A stretch of 10,242 nt of DNA from NCBI GenBank assembly GCA_023428365.1, contig JAEYYQ010000241.1:1-10242 (forward strand), read 5' to 3'. The position numbers were made by a program, and so were the translations under genes. Below the pieces are notes generated by a model. That model was given only the letters and a program-made list of their open reading frames with translations, was not told the DNA's origin and searched no databases. Below, one piece after another: positions 1-9,000 of the stretch (positions are counted from its first letter, which is position 1; every line of letters begins with the position of its first letter). This DNA comes from Pseudomonadota bacterium (GTDB lineage Bacteria; Pseudomonadota; Alphaproteobacteria; Rhizobiales; Hyphomicrobiaceae).

Positions 1-280
1 GCCGAACAGTGCATCATCGCCCTCCTCGCCGAATATGATGTCATCACCCGCGCCGCCGAATACGACGTCATTCCCGGCACCGGCAAACACGATGTCGTCG
101 CCGTCTCCGGCATAAATCACATCGTCGCCGTCGCCGCCGATGATGCGGTCATCGCCTGCTCCGCCGTAGATGGTGTCGTTGCCCTCGCGGCCGATGATCA
201 GATCGTTGCCATCTCCACCATCGATCACGTCATCCTGGGGCGTACCAAGCAAAGTGTCATCACCTGGAGTGCCAACGATC
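1..280 (-). repeat. RTX nonapeptide array of the cadherin-like protein (start of array)
   Basis: From residue 311 to the left edge the protein is almost entirely GGxGxD-type nonapeptides, such as GGDGNDLII, GGAGDDRII and GGAGDDIIF. In DNA this is a 27-base period. Such arrays form a calcium-loaded parallel beta roll outside the cell. The array is still running at base 1, so its full copy number cannot be given. Confidence 0.93.
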
Positions 281-1209
281 ACGCTGCGCTCCGGCGGCAC
301 GAGATCCATAAAGGCGGTCTGAGCGACGGTGGCAGTGCCGTCGCTGATGACATAGCTGAAGGTGACGTCCGATGTGTCGTCCGGCTCCGGGGTGAACATC
401 CAGCTTCCATCCGTCCGCCGCGAGAGTGCTCCCGAAGACGCGGTCAAATTCTGCACGATCAGCGCATCGCCATCGGGATCGGACGCGTGCCGCAACAGAT
501 CGGCGAGGGCGAGGATGACGGACTGGTTCGAGATCAGGTCGGCAAGGATCACGGGCGCGGTGATAACCGGCAGCCGGTTCGTGCGCGGCGGTGGCCCCGC
601 ATCGTCATCCTCGTCGTCGTTGTCATCATCATTGTTCTCATGGCCGGGGGGCGTCGGCTTGCTTGGCCCGCCAGGCGCGGAAGCAGAGTCTCCGCCAGAT
701 CCACCAGACCCGGTTGAGCTGCCCGCTTTGCCAGAGACGACGCCACTCAGATTGATGGCCGCACCTGGCTGTGCGCCATACAGCGCTTCGTTGTCATTGC
801 TGGGTGCCGGGAGCGCAGAGGCTCCCCTCGGCACCACGTCCGGCATGTCCTCGGGAACGAACGCTGGCCTGCCGCCAAGAAGATGCGCAGGCGTGCCGGA
901 TCCCTTCGCCAGATGGTCGTCCTCGTCCTGCGACGCGGCGCGATCATCCTGCGGAGACAGCGCCGAGAGCGCGATTTCGCCGTCGCCGACGCTTTGGCCA
1001 GCTTCGTCGTAGCGGGCCGAGGCCGGCAGCTGGCTCGCCGGAGCCTCAGAACCGAACAGAACGGTCTTGAGCAACACCAGCCCGTTGGCCAACACCAATC
1101 CGATGGCGCCGCGAAGCCCTGCCCGGCTTTCGGGCATGTGATCGATTTCGTACTTGCGCCGCAGCGTGCCGTCTTCGTTGAATTCCTGCTGCTTCTTTGT
1201 CGCGTTCAT
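1..1209 (-). CDS. RTX calcium-binding protein with cadherin-like domain (C-terminus beyond left edge)
   Basis: Partial gene: 403 residues are visible and the frame is still open at base 1. The ATG at 1209-1207 is chosen because a perfect AGGAGG lies 6 bases upstream. Visible order: a charged N-terminus (1-33); a hydrophobic stretch (about 34-52, interrupted by N42 and K48); an acidic low-complexity part; a Gly/Ser linker (164-183); an acidic run (191-203); a cadherin-like/VCBS-type domain (about 212-308, with DPDGDAL at 244-250 and a later SWMFTPEPDD); and GGxGxDxxx RTX nonapeptides from about 311 to the edge. There is no cleavable signal peptide, consistent with T1SS export. It follows the ABC transporter by 20 bases, so the two are very probably co-transcribed. 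It is likely a secreted or surface-retained substrate of that transporter, but its precise role is unknown. The C-terminal secretion signal would lie outside the window. Confidence 0.9.
   Translation of the reverse strand, partial: MNATKKQQEFNEDGTLRRKYEIDHMPESRAGLRGAIGLVLANGLVLLKTVLFGSEAPASQLPASARYDEAGQSVGDGEIALSALSPQDDRAASQDEDDHLAKGSGTPAHLLGGRPAFVPEDMPDVVPRGASALPAPSNDNEALYGAQPGAAINLSGVVSGKAGSSTGSGGSGGDSASAPGGPSKPTPPGHENNDDDNDDEDDDAGPPPRTNRLPVITAPVILADLISNQSVILALADLLRHASDPDGDALIVQNLTASSGALSRRTDGSWMFTPEPDDTSDVTFSYVISDGTATVAQTAFMDLVPPERSVIVGTPGDDTLLGTPQDDVIDGGDGNDLIIGREGNDTIYGGAGDDRIIGGDGDDVIYAGDGDDIVFAGAGNDVVFGGAGDDIIFGEEGDDALFG
286..576 (-). other. Cadherin-like / VCBS-type beta-sandwich domain
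   Basis: Residues about 212-308 of the downstream RTX protein. The pattern is NRLPVITAP, then DPDGDAL with calcium-ligand-like acids, then a DGSWMFTP strand, then FSYVISDGTATVAQ. This is the signature of the cadherin-like/tandem repeats common in large T1SS-exported adhesins. Only one copy is visible. The family assignment rests on motif recognition, and the boundaries are approximate. Confidence 0.7.
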
Positions 1210-1215
1210 CGCCAA

Positions 1216-1221
1216 CCTCCT
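1216..1221 (-). promoter_or_regulatory. Shine-Dalgarno of the downstream RTX gene
   Basis: The minus strand reads AGGAGG, a full anti-16S match, with 6 bases between it and the ATG at 1209. It sits inside the 20-base gap after the ABC transporter stop codon. It fixes the start of the downstream RTX gene and supports translation from a shared mRNA. Confidence 0.85.
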
Positions 1222-1229
1222 GCGGTCGC

Positions 1230-2972
1230 TCAAGCAGCCGGACGGGACAAGGGCTGCACGGAGATCGCTTTGGACTTGGGATCCTGTGCAATGATTTCGT
1301 CCTTCGGTCCGAAGGCCGCGAGCTTGCCGCTCTGAATCACGCCGATCATGTCCACCGTCGCCAATGCGCTTGGCCGGTGCGCGATGATCACCACGATGCC
1401 ACCCCGTTGACGCACGCCGAGAATGGCGCGGCTGAGCGCCGCTTCACCTTCGGCATCGAGGTTGGAGTTCGGCTCGTCGAGGACGACAAGGAATGGATCG
1501 TTGAACAGCGCGCGCGCCAACGCGACGCGCTGCCTTTGTCCAGCGGACAGCGACATTCCGTTGGCGCCCAATTGCGTCTCGTAACCCTGAGGTAGGCGCA
1601 CGATCAATTCGTGCACGCCGGCTGCCTTGGCTGCGGCGAGGACCTTCTTGCCGTCCGGATCGGGATCCAGGCGACAAATGTTCTCGCTGACGGTCGCGTC
1701 GAGCAGTGACACTTCCTGTGGCAGGTAGCCGATATGTGCGCCCAGTACATCCGGCGACCACTGCGAGAGGTCCGCATCGTCAAGCCGCACATCACCGCGC
1801 AGCAGCGGCCACACACCCGTCAGGCCACGTGCCAGCGTCGACTTTCCTCCGCCACTCGGCCCGATGATGCCGACCGCCTGTCCAGCCTTCAGCTCGAAGC
1901 TGACCTCGCTCAACACAACGGAGCCCGTGCTCGGTGCGGCCACGGTGATTTTCTCGACCTTGAAGTCATGCTGCGGCGGCGGTAGCACGACCACCGGAGG
2001 CGTTTCATCCAGTGCCGTCAGCGTTTCGGTGAGACGCGCATAGCTGCGACGTGCCGCAACGACGTTCTTCCACTGGCTGATGGCGAGGTCGACCGGGGCC
2101 AGGGCGCGTGCTGAAGCCACCGACGCCGCGATGATCGCACCTGCCGTCAGTTCGCCTGAAATGGTGAGAAACGCGCCCAGGCCGAGAACTGCCGACTGCA
2201 GGATCATGCGCAGCACCTTGGCGATGCCGCTCAGGGAACCGCTGATATCATTGGTACGGGTCTGCAGCGCCAGATGCTCGGCATTTATCCCGGCGAACCG
2301 CGCCACCGCGCGGCCGGAAAATCCCATGGCGCGGATAACGTCTGCGTTGCGCGTATGCGACTCCGCCATCGCCGCCCGGGCAACCGCCGCCTGCTGCATG
2401 GCATTGCTATGCCGCTTGGTCAGGATCTCGGTGAGGATGGTCAGAGCCGCCAGTACCAAAGCGCCGACAGCCGTGAGGATGCCGAGCCAGGGATGGAGGT
2501 AGTAGACGAACGCGAGATACATCGGCATCCAGGGCAAATCGAACAGAGCCACCGGACCCTGACCGCCCATGAAGCTGCGCAACGTATCGACGTCACGACC
2601 GCGCTCACTCGCTTCCGCGTTCGAGAACCCGTAGCGTGGCATGTCGATGACGACCTTGTGGGCGAGCGGCCCCAGGTGATGATCGAACTGCGCGCCCAAC
2701 CGCACCAGGATCTGAGAGCGGCTGACGTCCAAGATGCCCTGGAAAAGATAAAGCCCGATCGCCAACGCGGACAACGCCAGCAGCGTCGGCACGCTATGGC
2801 TGGTCAGCGCGCGATCATAGATCTGCAGCATGTAGAACGAGCCGGTCAACGCCAGCACGTTCACTACGCCCGATAAGATGAAGACGAAGAGCAAAATGGA
2901 GCGCATGCCGCCGAGTGCAGCCAGCGGCGTTTTCTTTTGCGAGAAGGGTGTCTTGGCAGGCTTCTTACGCAT
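1230..2972 (-). CDS. Type I secretion system permease/ATPase (PrtD/AprD family)
   Basis: A 580-residue inner-membrane ABC exporter half-transporter, the usual length for PrtD-type proteins. It has no N-terminal C39 peptidase or C39-like domain, as expected for RTX protease-type exporters. Hydrophobic segments lie at about 25-50, 62-82, 146-182 and 252-286. The nucleotide-binding domain is intact: Walker A GPSGGGKST (371-379), Q-loop Q419, signature LSAGQ (475-479), Walker B ending LVVLDE with catalytic E500, D-loop NSNLD (502-506) and H-loop H532. The second Gly of the classical LSGGQ is Ala here. It should dimerise, recognise C-terminal signals of RTX substrates and drive their one-step export through an adaptor and an outer-membrane channel, neither encoded in the window. 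It lies between two RTX genes, 95 bases after the peroxidase and 20 bases before the second, so an operon is likely. The start at 2972 has a GAGGA 12 bases upstream; M23 is a less likely alternative. Confidence 0.96.
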   Translation of the reverse strand: MRKKPAKTPFSQKKTPLAALGGMRSILLFVFILSGVVNVLALTGSFYMLQIYDRALTSHSVPTLLALSALAIGLYLFQGILDVSRSQILVRLGAQFDHHLGPLAHKVVIDMPRYGFSNAEASERGRDVDTLRSFMGGQGPVALFDLPWMPMYLAFVYYLHPWLGILTAVGALVLAALTILTEILTKRHSNAMQQAAVARAAMAESHTRNADVIRAMGFSGRAVARFAGINAEHLALQTRTNDISGSLSGIAKVLRMILQSAVLGLGAFLTISGELTAGAIIAASVASARALAPVDLAISQWKNVVAARRSYARLTETLTALDETPPVVVLPPPQHDFKVEKITVAAPSTGSVVLSEVSFELKAGQAVGIIGPSGGGKSTLARGLTGVWPLLRGDVRLDDADLSQWSPDVLGAHIGYLPQEVSLLDATVSENICRLDPDPDGKKVLAAAKAAGVHELIVRLPQGYETQLGANGMSLSAGQRQRVALARALFNDPFLVVLDEPNSNLDAEGEAALSRAILGVRQRGGIVVIIAHRPSALATVDMIGVIQSGKLAAFGPKDEIIAQDPKSKAISVQPLSRPAA

Positions 2973-2984
2973 GACGCGGGAACA

Positions 2985-2989
2985 TCCTC
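2985..2989 (-). promoter_or_regulatory. Probable Shine-Dalgarno of the ABC transporter gene, long spacing
   Basis: The minus strand reads GAGGA at 2989-2985, 12 bases before the ATG at 2972. The core is good but the spacing is longer than the optimum and much weaker-looking than that of the next gene. This could moderate transporter synthesis relative to its substrates. That consequence is inferred. Confidence 0.5.
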
Positions 2990-3023
2990 AAGGCTACGAC
3001 ACACCGGAAACGCCGAACGAGAT

Positions 3024-3056
3024 GCCGGGCAGCGACCACGAAGGCTGCTGTCCGGC
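3024..3056 (-). promoter_or_regulatory. Intercistronic imperfect hairpin between the peroxidase and ABC genes
   Basis: On the minus strand, read 3056 to 3024, two 14-base arms flank a TTCGT loop. The arms start GCCGG and end CCGGC. Pairing gives 11 Watson-Crick pairs, one G-U pair and two A-C mismatches. No run of T follows, so it is not a textbook rho-independent terminator. It begins 11 bases after the peroxidase stop codon. Its place between substrate gene and transporter gene suggests an mRNA-stabilising or partly attenuating structure that would give more substrate than exporter. No separate promoter was recognised in the 95-base gap. Confidence 0.5.
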
Positions 3057-3067
3057 GTCGTCCGGTT

Positions 3068-6000
3068 TTATGCGAAGTCGTTGCTGGTCAGGTTCGTACG
3101 ACCCACGATGCGGATGACGAACTCAGTATCGGCATCCGTATCCGTATTGCCGCTGATCAGTGTGTCGTCTCCATCAATTGTGAGCTTGAGTTGGCCAGCC
3201 GCCGTGAACGTCGGTTCCGTCGTGATGTAGTCAGCGACGGCGCCACCCAGGTTGAGGCTTGCGTAGATCGGCCTGAGGTCGATCTTGTCTCCGGGCTCGA
3301 AGCCTTCGATGCGATCGCCATTCGCGGCCGCCGCCGTGTTGAACACGAAGGTGTCGTTGCCGGCGCCGCCATTGAGAACGTTCACAGCGTTGCTGGCGAT
3401 GATCGTGTCATCTCCAGAACCGCCGATGACATTCTCGATGCTGCTGAGCGTGTCGGTGCCGGTCTGGGCGCTTGTCGCCGTGCCTATACCCGTAGAGCCC
3501 AGATTGACGACCAGGTTGGCGGTGATGGCCGAGAAGTCGATGGTATCGATACCCTCGCCGCCGTTGATCACGTCGTCACCATCACCGATGCTGGCAAATA
3601 TGGTGTCGTTGCCGGCACCTGCGTCGATGATATCGCGCCCCTCATGACCCCAGATCAGATCGTCGCCGTCACCACCGTAGATGGTGTCATTGCCAGCACC
3701 GCCGAGGATGGTGTCGTTACCGGCATCGCCCATGATCATGTCATCGCCGTCGTTGCCGATCAGGATGTCATTACCCGCACCACCCATCAGGATGTCGTTG
3801 CCGGCACCGCCGATGAGGTTGTCATCGCCGTCGAAGCCGAACAGCGTGTCATCACCGTCGCCGCCAGACAATGTGTCATTGCCGGTGCCACCGAATGCCT
3901 GATCGTTGCCGCTGGTGCCGAGGTAGACGACGAACGGTGACGTGCCAGTTCCTGGACCCGGGGCAGGCCCCGGTCCCGGACCGGGATTTACGTCAACGTC
4001 ATCGTCGTCATCATCACCGTCGTCGTTACCGCCGGTATTTTCGTTGTCATCATTGTCATCTTGATCGTTGTCGTCGTCGATGACGCCCGAGGTGTCGTCG
4101 CCGTCATCATCGTGCGTATCGTCGTCATCGTCGTGATCATCGTCCTTGTCGTCGTCGTCCTCATCATCCACCTCGAAGATGTGCTCAGGCAGATTGGGGA
4201 GACCGGTGTTGCGCGCGATGATGTCGGCGAATTCCTGCCCGTCGATGAAGTTCTCGTAGAAATCGAAGTTGTCGAAGCGATCCGTGTAGTAGAAGCGATC
4301 GCCTTCCTGCAGACGGTCGAACTGCTCATGCAGCACGACCCAGAAGGTCTGGCCGACCATGCCACCGTTGATGTGTTTTTCGGCCAAGCCGCCAACCCAC
4401 AGATCGACGCGGTCGATACCCTTGACGATCTTGGCTCCGTTCTCGCCATCGAGAAGTTCGATATTCGGATTGGCTGCGACGAAGGCGGCGATTTCCTCCG
4501 CAGTTGTCAGCACCAGATCCGGGTAGGCCTGCATGAACTGCGCAATCACCGTGTTGCTCAGTCCATTGCGCTGCTGGAAATCCTCCCAGGATAGATACGG
4601 GTTCATATTGCCGGCAAATCCGATCGCTTCCCGGATGTAGGGATCGGCGGGCGCCGCGAGATCCATGCGGACCTGATTCAATGTGCCGAGGCCGACATCG
4701 CGGCCGCGGGCCACGTTGAACGAGAACAGGTCCGCGTTGATGCGCACCAGATCGTTGCGGACGGCATCGACGATGTTGAAGTCCACTTCCTCAGCCGGCT
4801 GCCGCGCGATGCCGCCCAGGATCGAGCTGACACCAAGCTGCGCATAACCCGGCTGGGGCACGTAACCTGGAGGCAATGGCCCGGTGAACACGTCCGTGTC
4901 GTTGCTCGGATTAAGGAACGCATCGAACAGCGCCACCTGCTTCGGTTGACCATTTTCATCGAGTATGGTCATGGTCTGGCCGATCAGCGAATGGCCGACC
5001 CGATACACCGCCGCGGCAAACTCGTGAGAGATGCGCGCATCGACATCCGGATTGTATCCGCTGTGTCCGTGCGACCCAGAACCACGAATGCCGCCGATCA
5101 GCAGGTCGGCGAATTCGTCGAACACGACGCGCTGATATTCGGCCTCGTTGACCATCTTCGCAGCCTGGAAGATCTCCTCGGGAGTTCCTTGGAAACCTGC
5201 AGCAGTCAGCGCCTCCACATGGTAGTTGTGGTTGCGCGCCCAGATGGTGTGCATTGCCGTCAGTGCAAAGTTTTCGTTCGCACGGCCATCACCTGCCACA
5301 TAATGATCAAGCAGGCTGATGAAGGGGTTCGTATCCAGCAGCAGCGGGAAGCCGCTACCCATGAAATCCGACACCATCGCGTTGACCACGGCCGGATTGT
5401 AGGTTCCAGCCACTTCATCGAACAACGTGCCGGTTTCGGTTTCCGAGATCGGGAAGTCTGTGAAGTACTCCCGGAAGCTGATCGCGCCATTCGGCAATGA
5501 CGGGTCGACGAAGATCGTATTCGCCTGCCAATGATGCTGGATCATTTCGCGCAGTGTCGGCAGCAGCTTGAATTCCGGTGCCGACGGATCCGGCTGGCCC
5601 GCAAGGATGCGCGCGCCGACGCCCTGGTTGCCATCGCTCTCGCGCAGGAACTGCCCGACCAGTTCGTTCGAACCATACACTTGGTTCTGATCGACGAATG
5701 GCGAGGTCTTGTTCAGATGCTGCGGAATGCCGTTGGCATCGATTTCGTGAACGGCCGCGCGCGTCAGATCGGCCGGATTATCGGCGAACGGGCCGCGCTC
5801 CGATCCGGGACCACCGATTTCGATGATACCATAGGCCGAACTCTTCGGAATGAAGTCCAGGCCGTGATCGAAGTATTGCCCGAACGCCATGAAGAAGATG
5901 TTGGCATCCTTGCTGTTCTTCGGCAGACCAGCTTCCTGCGCACCGAGTATATTGCTGATGTTGCGCGCATCCAGCCCATGGAAGATCGGGTTGATGTCGC

Positions 6001-9000
6001 GATTGCCTTCCTCGTTGGGGTCGCCGTAACGCGCAGTCGTCAGCCGGATGAATGTCTGATCCGCCGAACCGAAGTGCGGATTGGCAATGTTGTTGCCGGT
6101 GCCTTCCAGATCGCGAATACCGGTGTGCCCGTCCGTATCGTCGTCGCCCGGGAACGCGCGGATCCCGTTGACGAGGTTCTTCAAGCCGGCCAGGTCGCGC
6201 GCGGTGTAAGCGAAGTTTCCGGTGATGGCATCGTCGTCATCGTCATGGCCAGTCGACGACTGGAACTGCGGTGGCACCGTACCTGTGAAGGTGATCGAGT
6301 GCGTTCCGTTGGAGTAGGTCGAGGTGCCGTTACCGTTGTTGGTGAGTGAATAACTCCCAGGATCGGCGCCTTCCGGCAGTTCCACCACATCCTGCGGCCG
6401 CAGTGTTCCGAGGATGGTGTCGTTGCCGCCGCTGCCCTTGATCACCACGCGGTGCGCGGATGACAGCTGCGAGATATCGAAGACATCATTGCCGTCGGAA
6501 CCGAGCAGCGTGATCGTGCTTGTCAACAGGCTCGTGCCGGTAAAGTCTCCGATGGTTTCAAACGTGTCGCCACCGCCGAAGCCATTGATTGCGATTTCTT
6601 CGACATTATCGAGTTCGGCAATGATTGAGGCATTGTCCGTGCCATTACGGGTTATGACGATTTCCGTGTTGCCATTCAGCCCCGTGATACCCGCGGCCAG
6701 CGCTGCATCGCGAGAGTAAATGCGATAGGTTTCGGCCGTAGCATCACCAGCAATGTGCACGGTGTCCGTGTCGGCGCCACCGTCGATGAAGTCACGCCCA
6801 TCGCCTGCGCGCCACAGGGTCAGGTCGTTGCCAGCCCCGCCGTTGATCGTGTCGTTCCCTGCGCCGCCAACAAGGATATCGTTGCCGCCATTGCCATTGA
6901 GCGTATCGTTGCCACCGTGGCCAAGAATGATGTCCGCATTCGTTCCACCAACCGATGTCTCACCACCATTCGCACCGTTGACCAAAGTGTAAGTTGCGCC
7001 GGCGAACCGCAGCTGTTCGATCGAAATCAGAGTGTCGGTACCTTCCGCACCTGTCATATCGGTGGCGGTAAGTTGGCCCGCGCCGTTCAGGCCGAAGTTG
7101 AAATTGCGGACATCCGAGGCCCAGACCGCGATGTCGGTTCCGCCGCCGCCATCCAGACGATCGTCACCTGCTCCGCCATTGAGGGTGTCATTGCCACCGG
7201 CGCCGTTGAGGATGTCATTCCCGCCGAAACCGTTAAGCGTATCATTCCCGCCGATGAGGATCGGCGAAACACCGTTCGCGATATCATCACCTTCGGTGCC
7301 ATTGAAAGTATTGTTGACGAGAGGGAGCCCGTTCCAGTTCGCTCCAACCACCGCAGTGGGTTCGGAGAAGAGCACCTCCTGGTGACCATCATTGTCGGTA
7401 TAAGACACACGCAGTCGCAGGATATCTCCGACTTGCCCGCCGAACCCTAGAATTCCATTGTTCGGCGTGAAGCTTGCTGCGGTTCCGCCAGCAAGCGCTG
7501 CAATGTTAGTCCAGGTCGTGCCGCCATTGCTCGACACCTGCCATTGATAGGCGAAGGCGTTGGGATTGATCGGGAGGCCATTCGCATCCTGGATATCCGC
7601 TAGGCTACTGGTCAACGTCTGACCCTGCGTCGGCGAGACCAACCCGTTCGTTGGTGTCGGATCGATGATCAGCGGCCGGCCGGTCGCAGGAGTATTGACC
7701 AGACCCTCCGTACTGATCCGACGATCCCCGAACTGCAGCCACTCGATATTATAGAGCGTATCCGTGCCGTCCGAGGTCCGATTCTTGCCGGTGAGCGGAT
7801 CGATCGCGCCAGCGGTCTGCGTCACATGACTGACTATGATAGAGCCGTCGGCACCGTTCGTGATCTCGTAGTTGTCGCGGGCGTCCCAATAGAAAGCCGT
7901 GTCTTCGCCGCTGTCGTCCCACAGGATCTCGCGATGGATACTCAATTGTCCCGGATTGACGGTGCGGTCGAGCATCAGTGAATCCAGCGTCCGGCCACCA
8001 AACTGCGTGGCAATGCTGGTGAGCGGATCAATGAGGCCGCCGGCCGCCAGATAGTCACTTTCGAGATAAATCCGGCCAGCCATACCATCGGTCGTATATG
8101 TGTTGCCCTCAAACTGGAACACGATACGCACGTTCAACCAGGCATCACCGTCGATCACATCGTCGCCGCCGCGGCCCTCGAACAGATCACTCCCACCGCC
8201 GCCGAGCAGGATGTTTCCGCCGGTGAAGATCAGTTTTTCCTCGCCGGACCCATCCGCCAAATACCGTCCGAGCGTAAACATCTCGTCCGTAACGATCCTG
8301 TCGAAGTTTTCGATGCGGTCCCGGCCCGCGATGTCGAGCTCGTTGTGAAGGAAGTTTCCTTCCGGCGTCGGATCGACAATAAGGTCGGCATCGCCTTCGA
8401 CGATACTCGTCCGATCATCGCCACGCAGCACGTCATCGAACTTCCACCCCGAGAGGCCCTCGACCTGGCTGAACCTGTCGCGCAAAACCTCTAGCGGCAG
8501 GGTCGCAAACACCGGGAAATTCATATCGGCATCGGCGCCGACCATCTGGCCTTTGTGGATCACCCAGTCATGGCCCCACATGCCGATGTTCTTCTGAATG
8601 CCCTCGCTGGCGAACATGATGTCGTCGCCGGAGTCGGCGTCGTAGTCAGTGTCGCCAGAGCCGCCGTTCAGAACATCGTGACCGATAATCGTTGAATTGA
8701 AGAACAGGTCGCCGTTGTCGCCGGCAATGTAGTCGAACAGACCAGCGCCCTCGATCCAGTCGTCGCCTTCGTTGCCGAACAGCATATCCGGGCCGTTGCC
8801 ACCCAGCATAAAGTCGTTGCCATCGCCACCGCGGATCTCTGAGCCGTCGGGGCCTGTCATCAGGAAATCCTGACCATTGCCGCCGAAGATCAGCGCCATG
8901 CCGGAACCGCCATGGATGACGTCGTTGCCGTCATCGCCATGCAGCATGTCGACTTCGCCGATGTCGGTACCGGAGTTGACGATGATGTCGTCGCCGTCGC

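Noticed and set aside
1054..1209. LapA-type N-terminal retention module in the downstream RTX protein
   Set aside because: No TAAG/PAAG-like LapG cleavage motif was found in the N-terminal part; only a hydrophobic stretch is present.
1..1209. HlyD-family membrane-fusion protein at the position after the ABC gene
   Set aside because: The translation has no coiled-coil hairpin or lipoyl/beta-barrel pattern; it has a cadherin-like domain and RTX repeats.
362..1335. Plus-strand open frames opposite the downstream RTX gene
   Set aside because: Low-complexity Ser/Pro/Arg translations with no motifs; the minus-strand frame has a perfect Shine-Dalgarno, a recognised domain and RTX repeats.
2973..3067. 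Rho-independent terminator after the peroxidase
   Set aside because: A hairpin is present but no T-tract follows it on the minus strand, so only a regulatory or stabilising hairpin is called.
3338..3925. Direct repeats suggesting a CRISPR array
   Set aside because: The period is 27 bases without unique spacers and the repeats translate in frame to RTX nonapeptides.
3191..3940. Plus-strand open frame opposite RTX array C
   Set aside because: Its Val/Ile/Asp-rich periodic translation is the antisense shadow of the 27-base repeat; it has no family resemblance and no ribosome site.
4061..4594. Plus-strand open frame with a Val/Ile-rich hydrophobic start resembling a membrane segment
   Set aside because: The hydrophobic run is the complement of the Asp-coding triplets of the acidic linker; the sense strand encodes a conserved peroxidase.
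5531..6349. Long plus-strand open frame of about 270 residues opposite peroxidase domain 2
   Set aside because: It overlaps the catalytic motifs of domain 2 on the other strand and shows no domain of its own; GC-rich antisense frames of this length are common.
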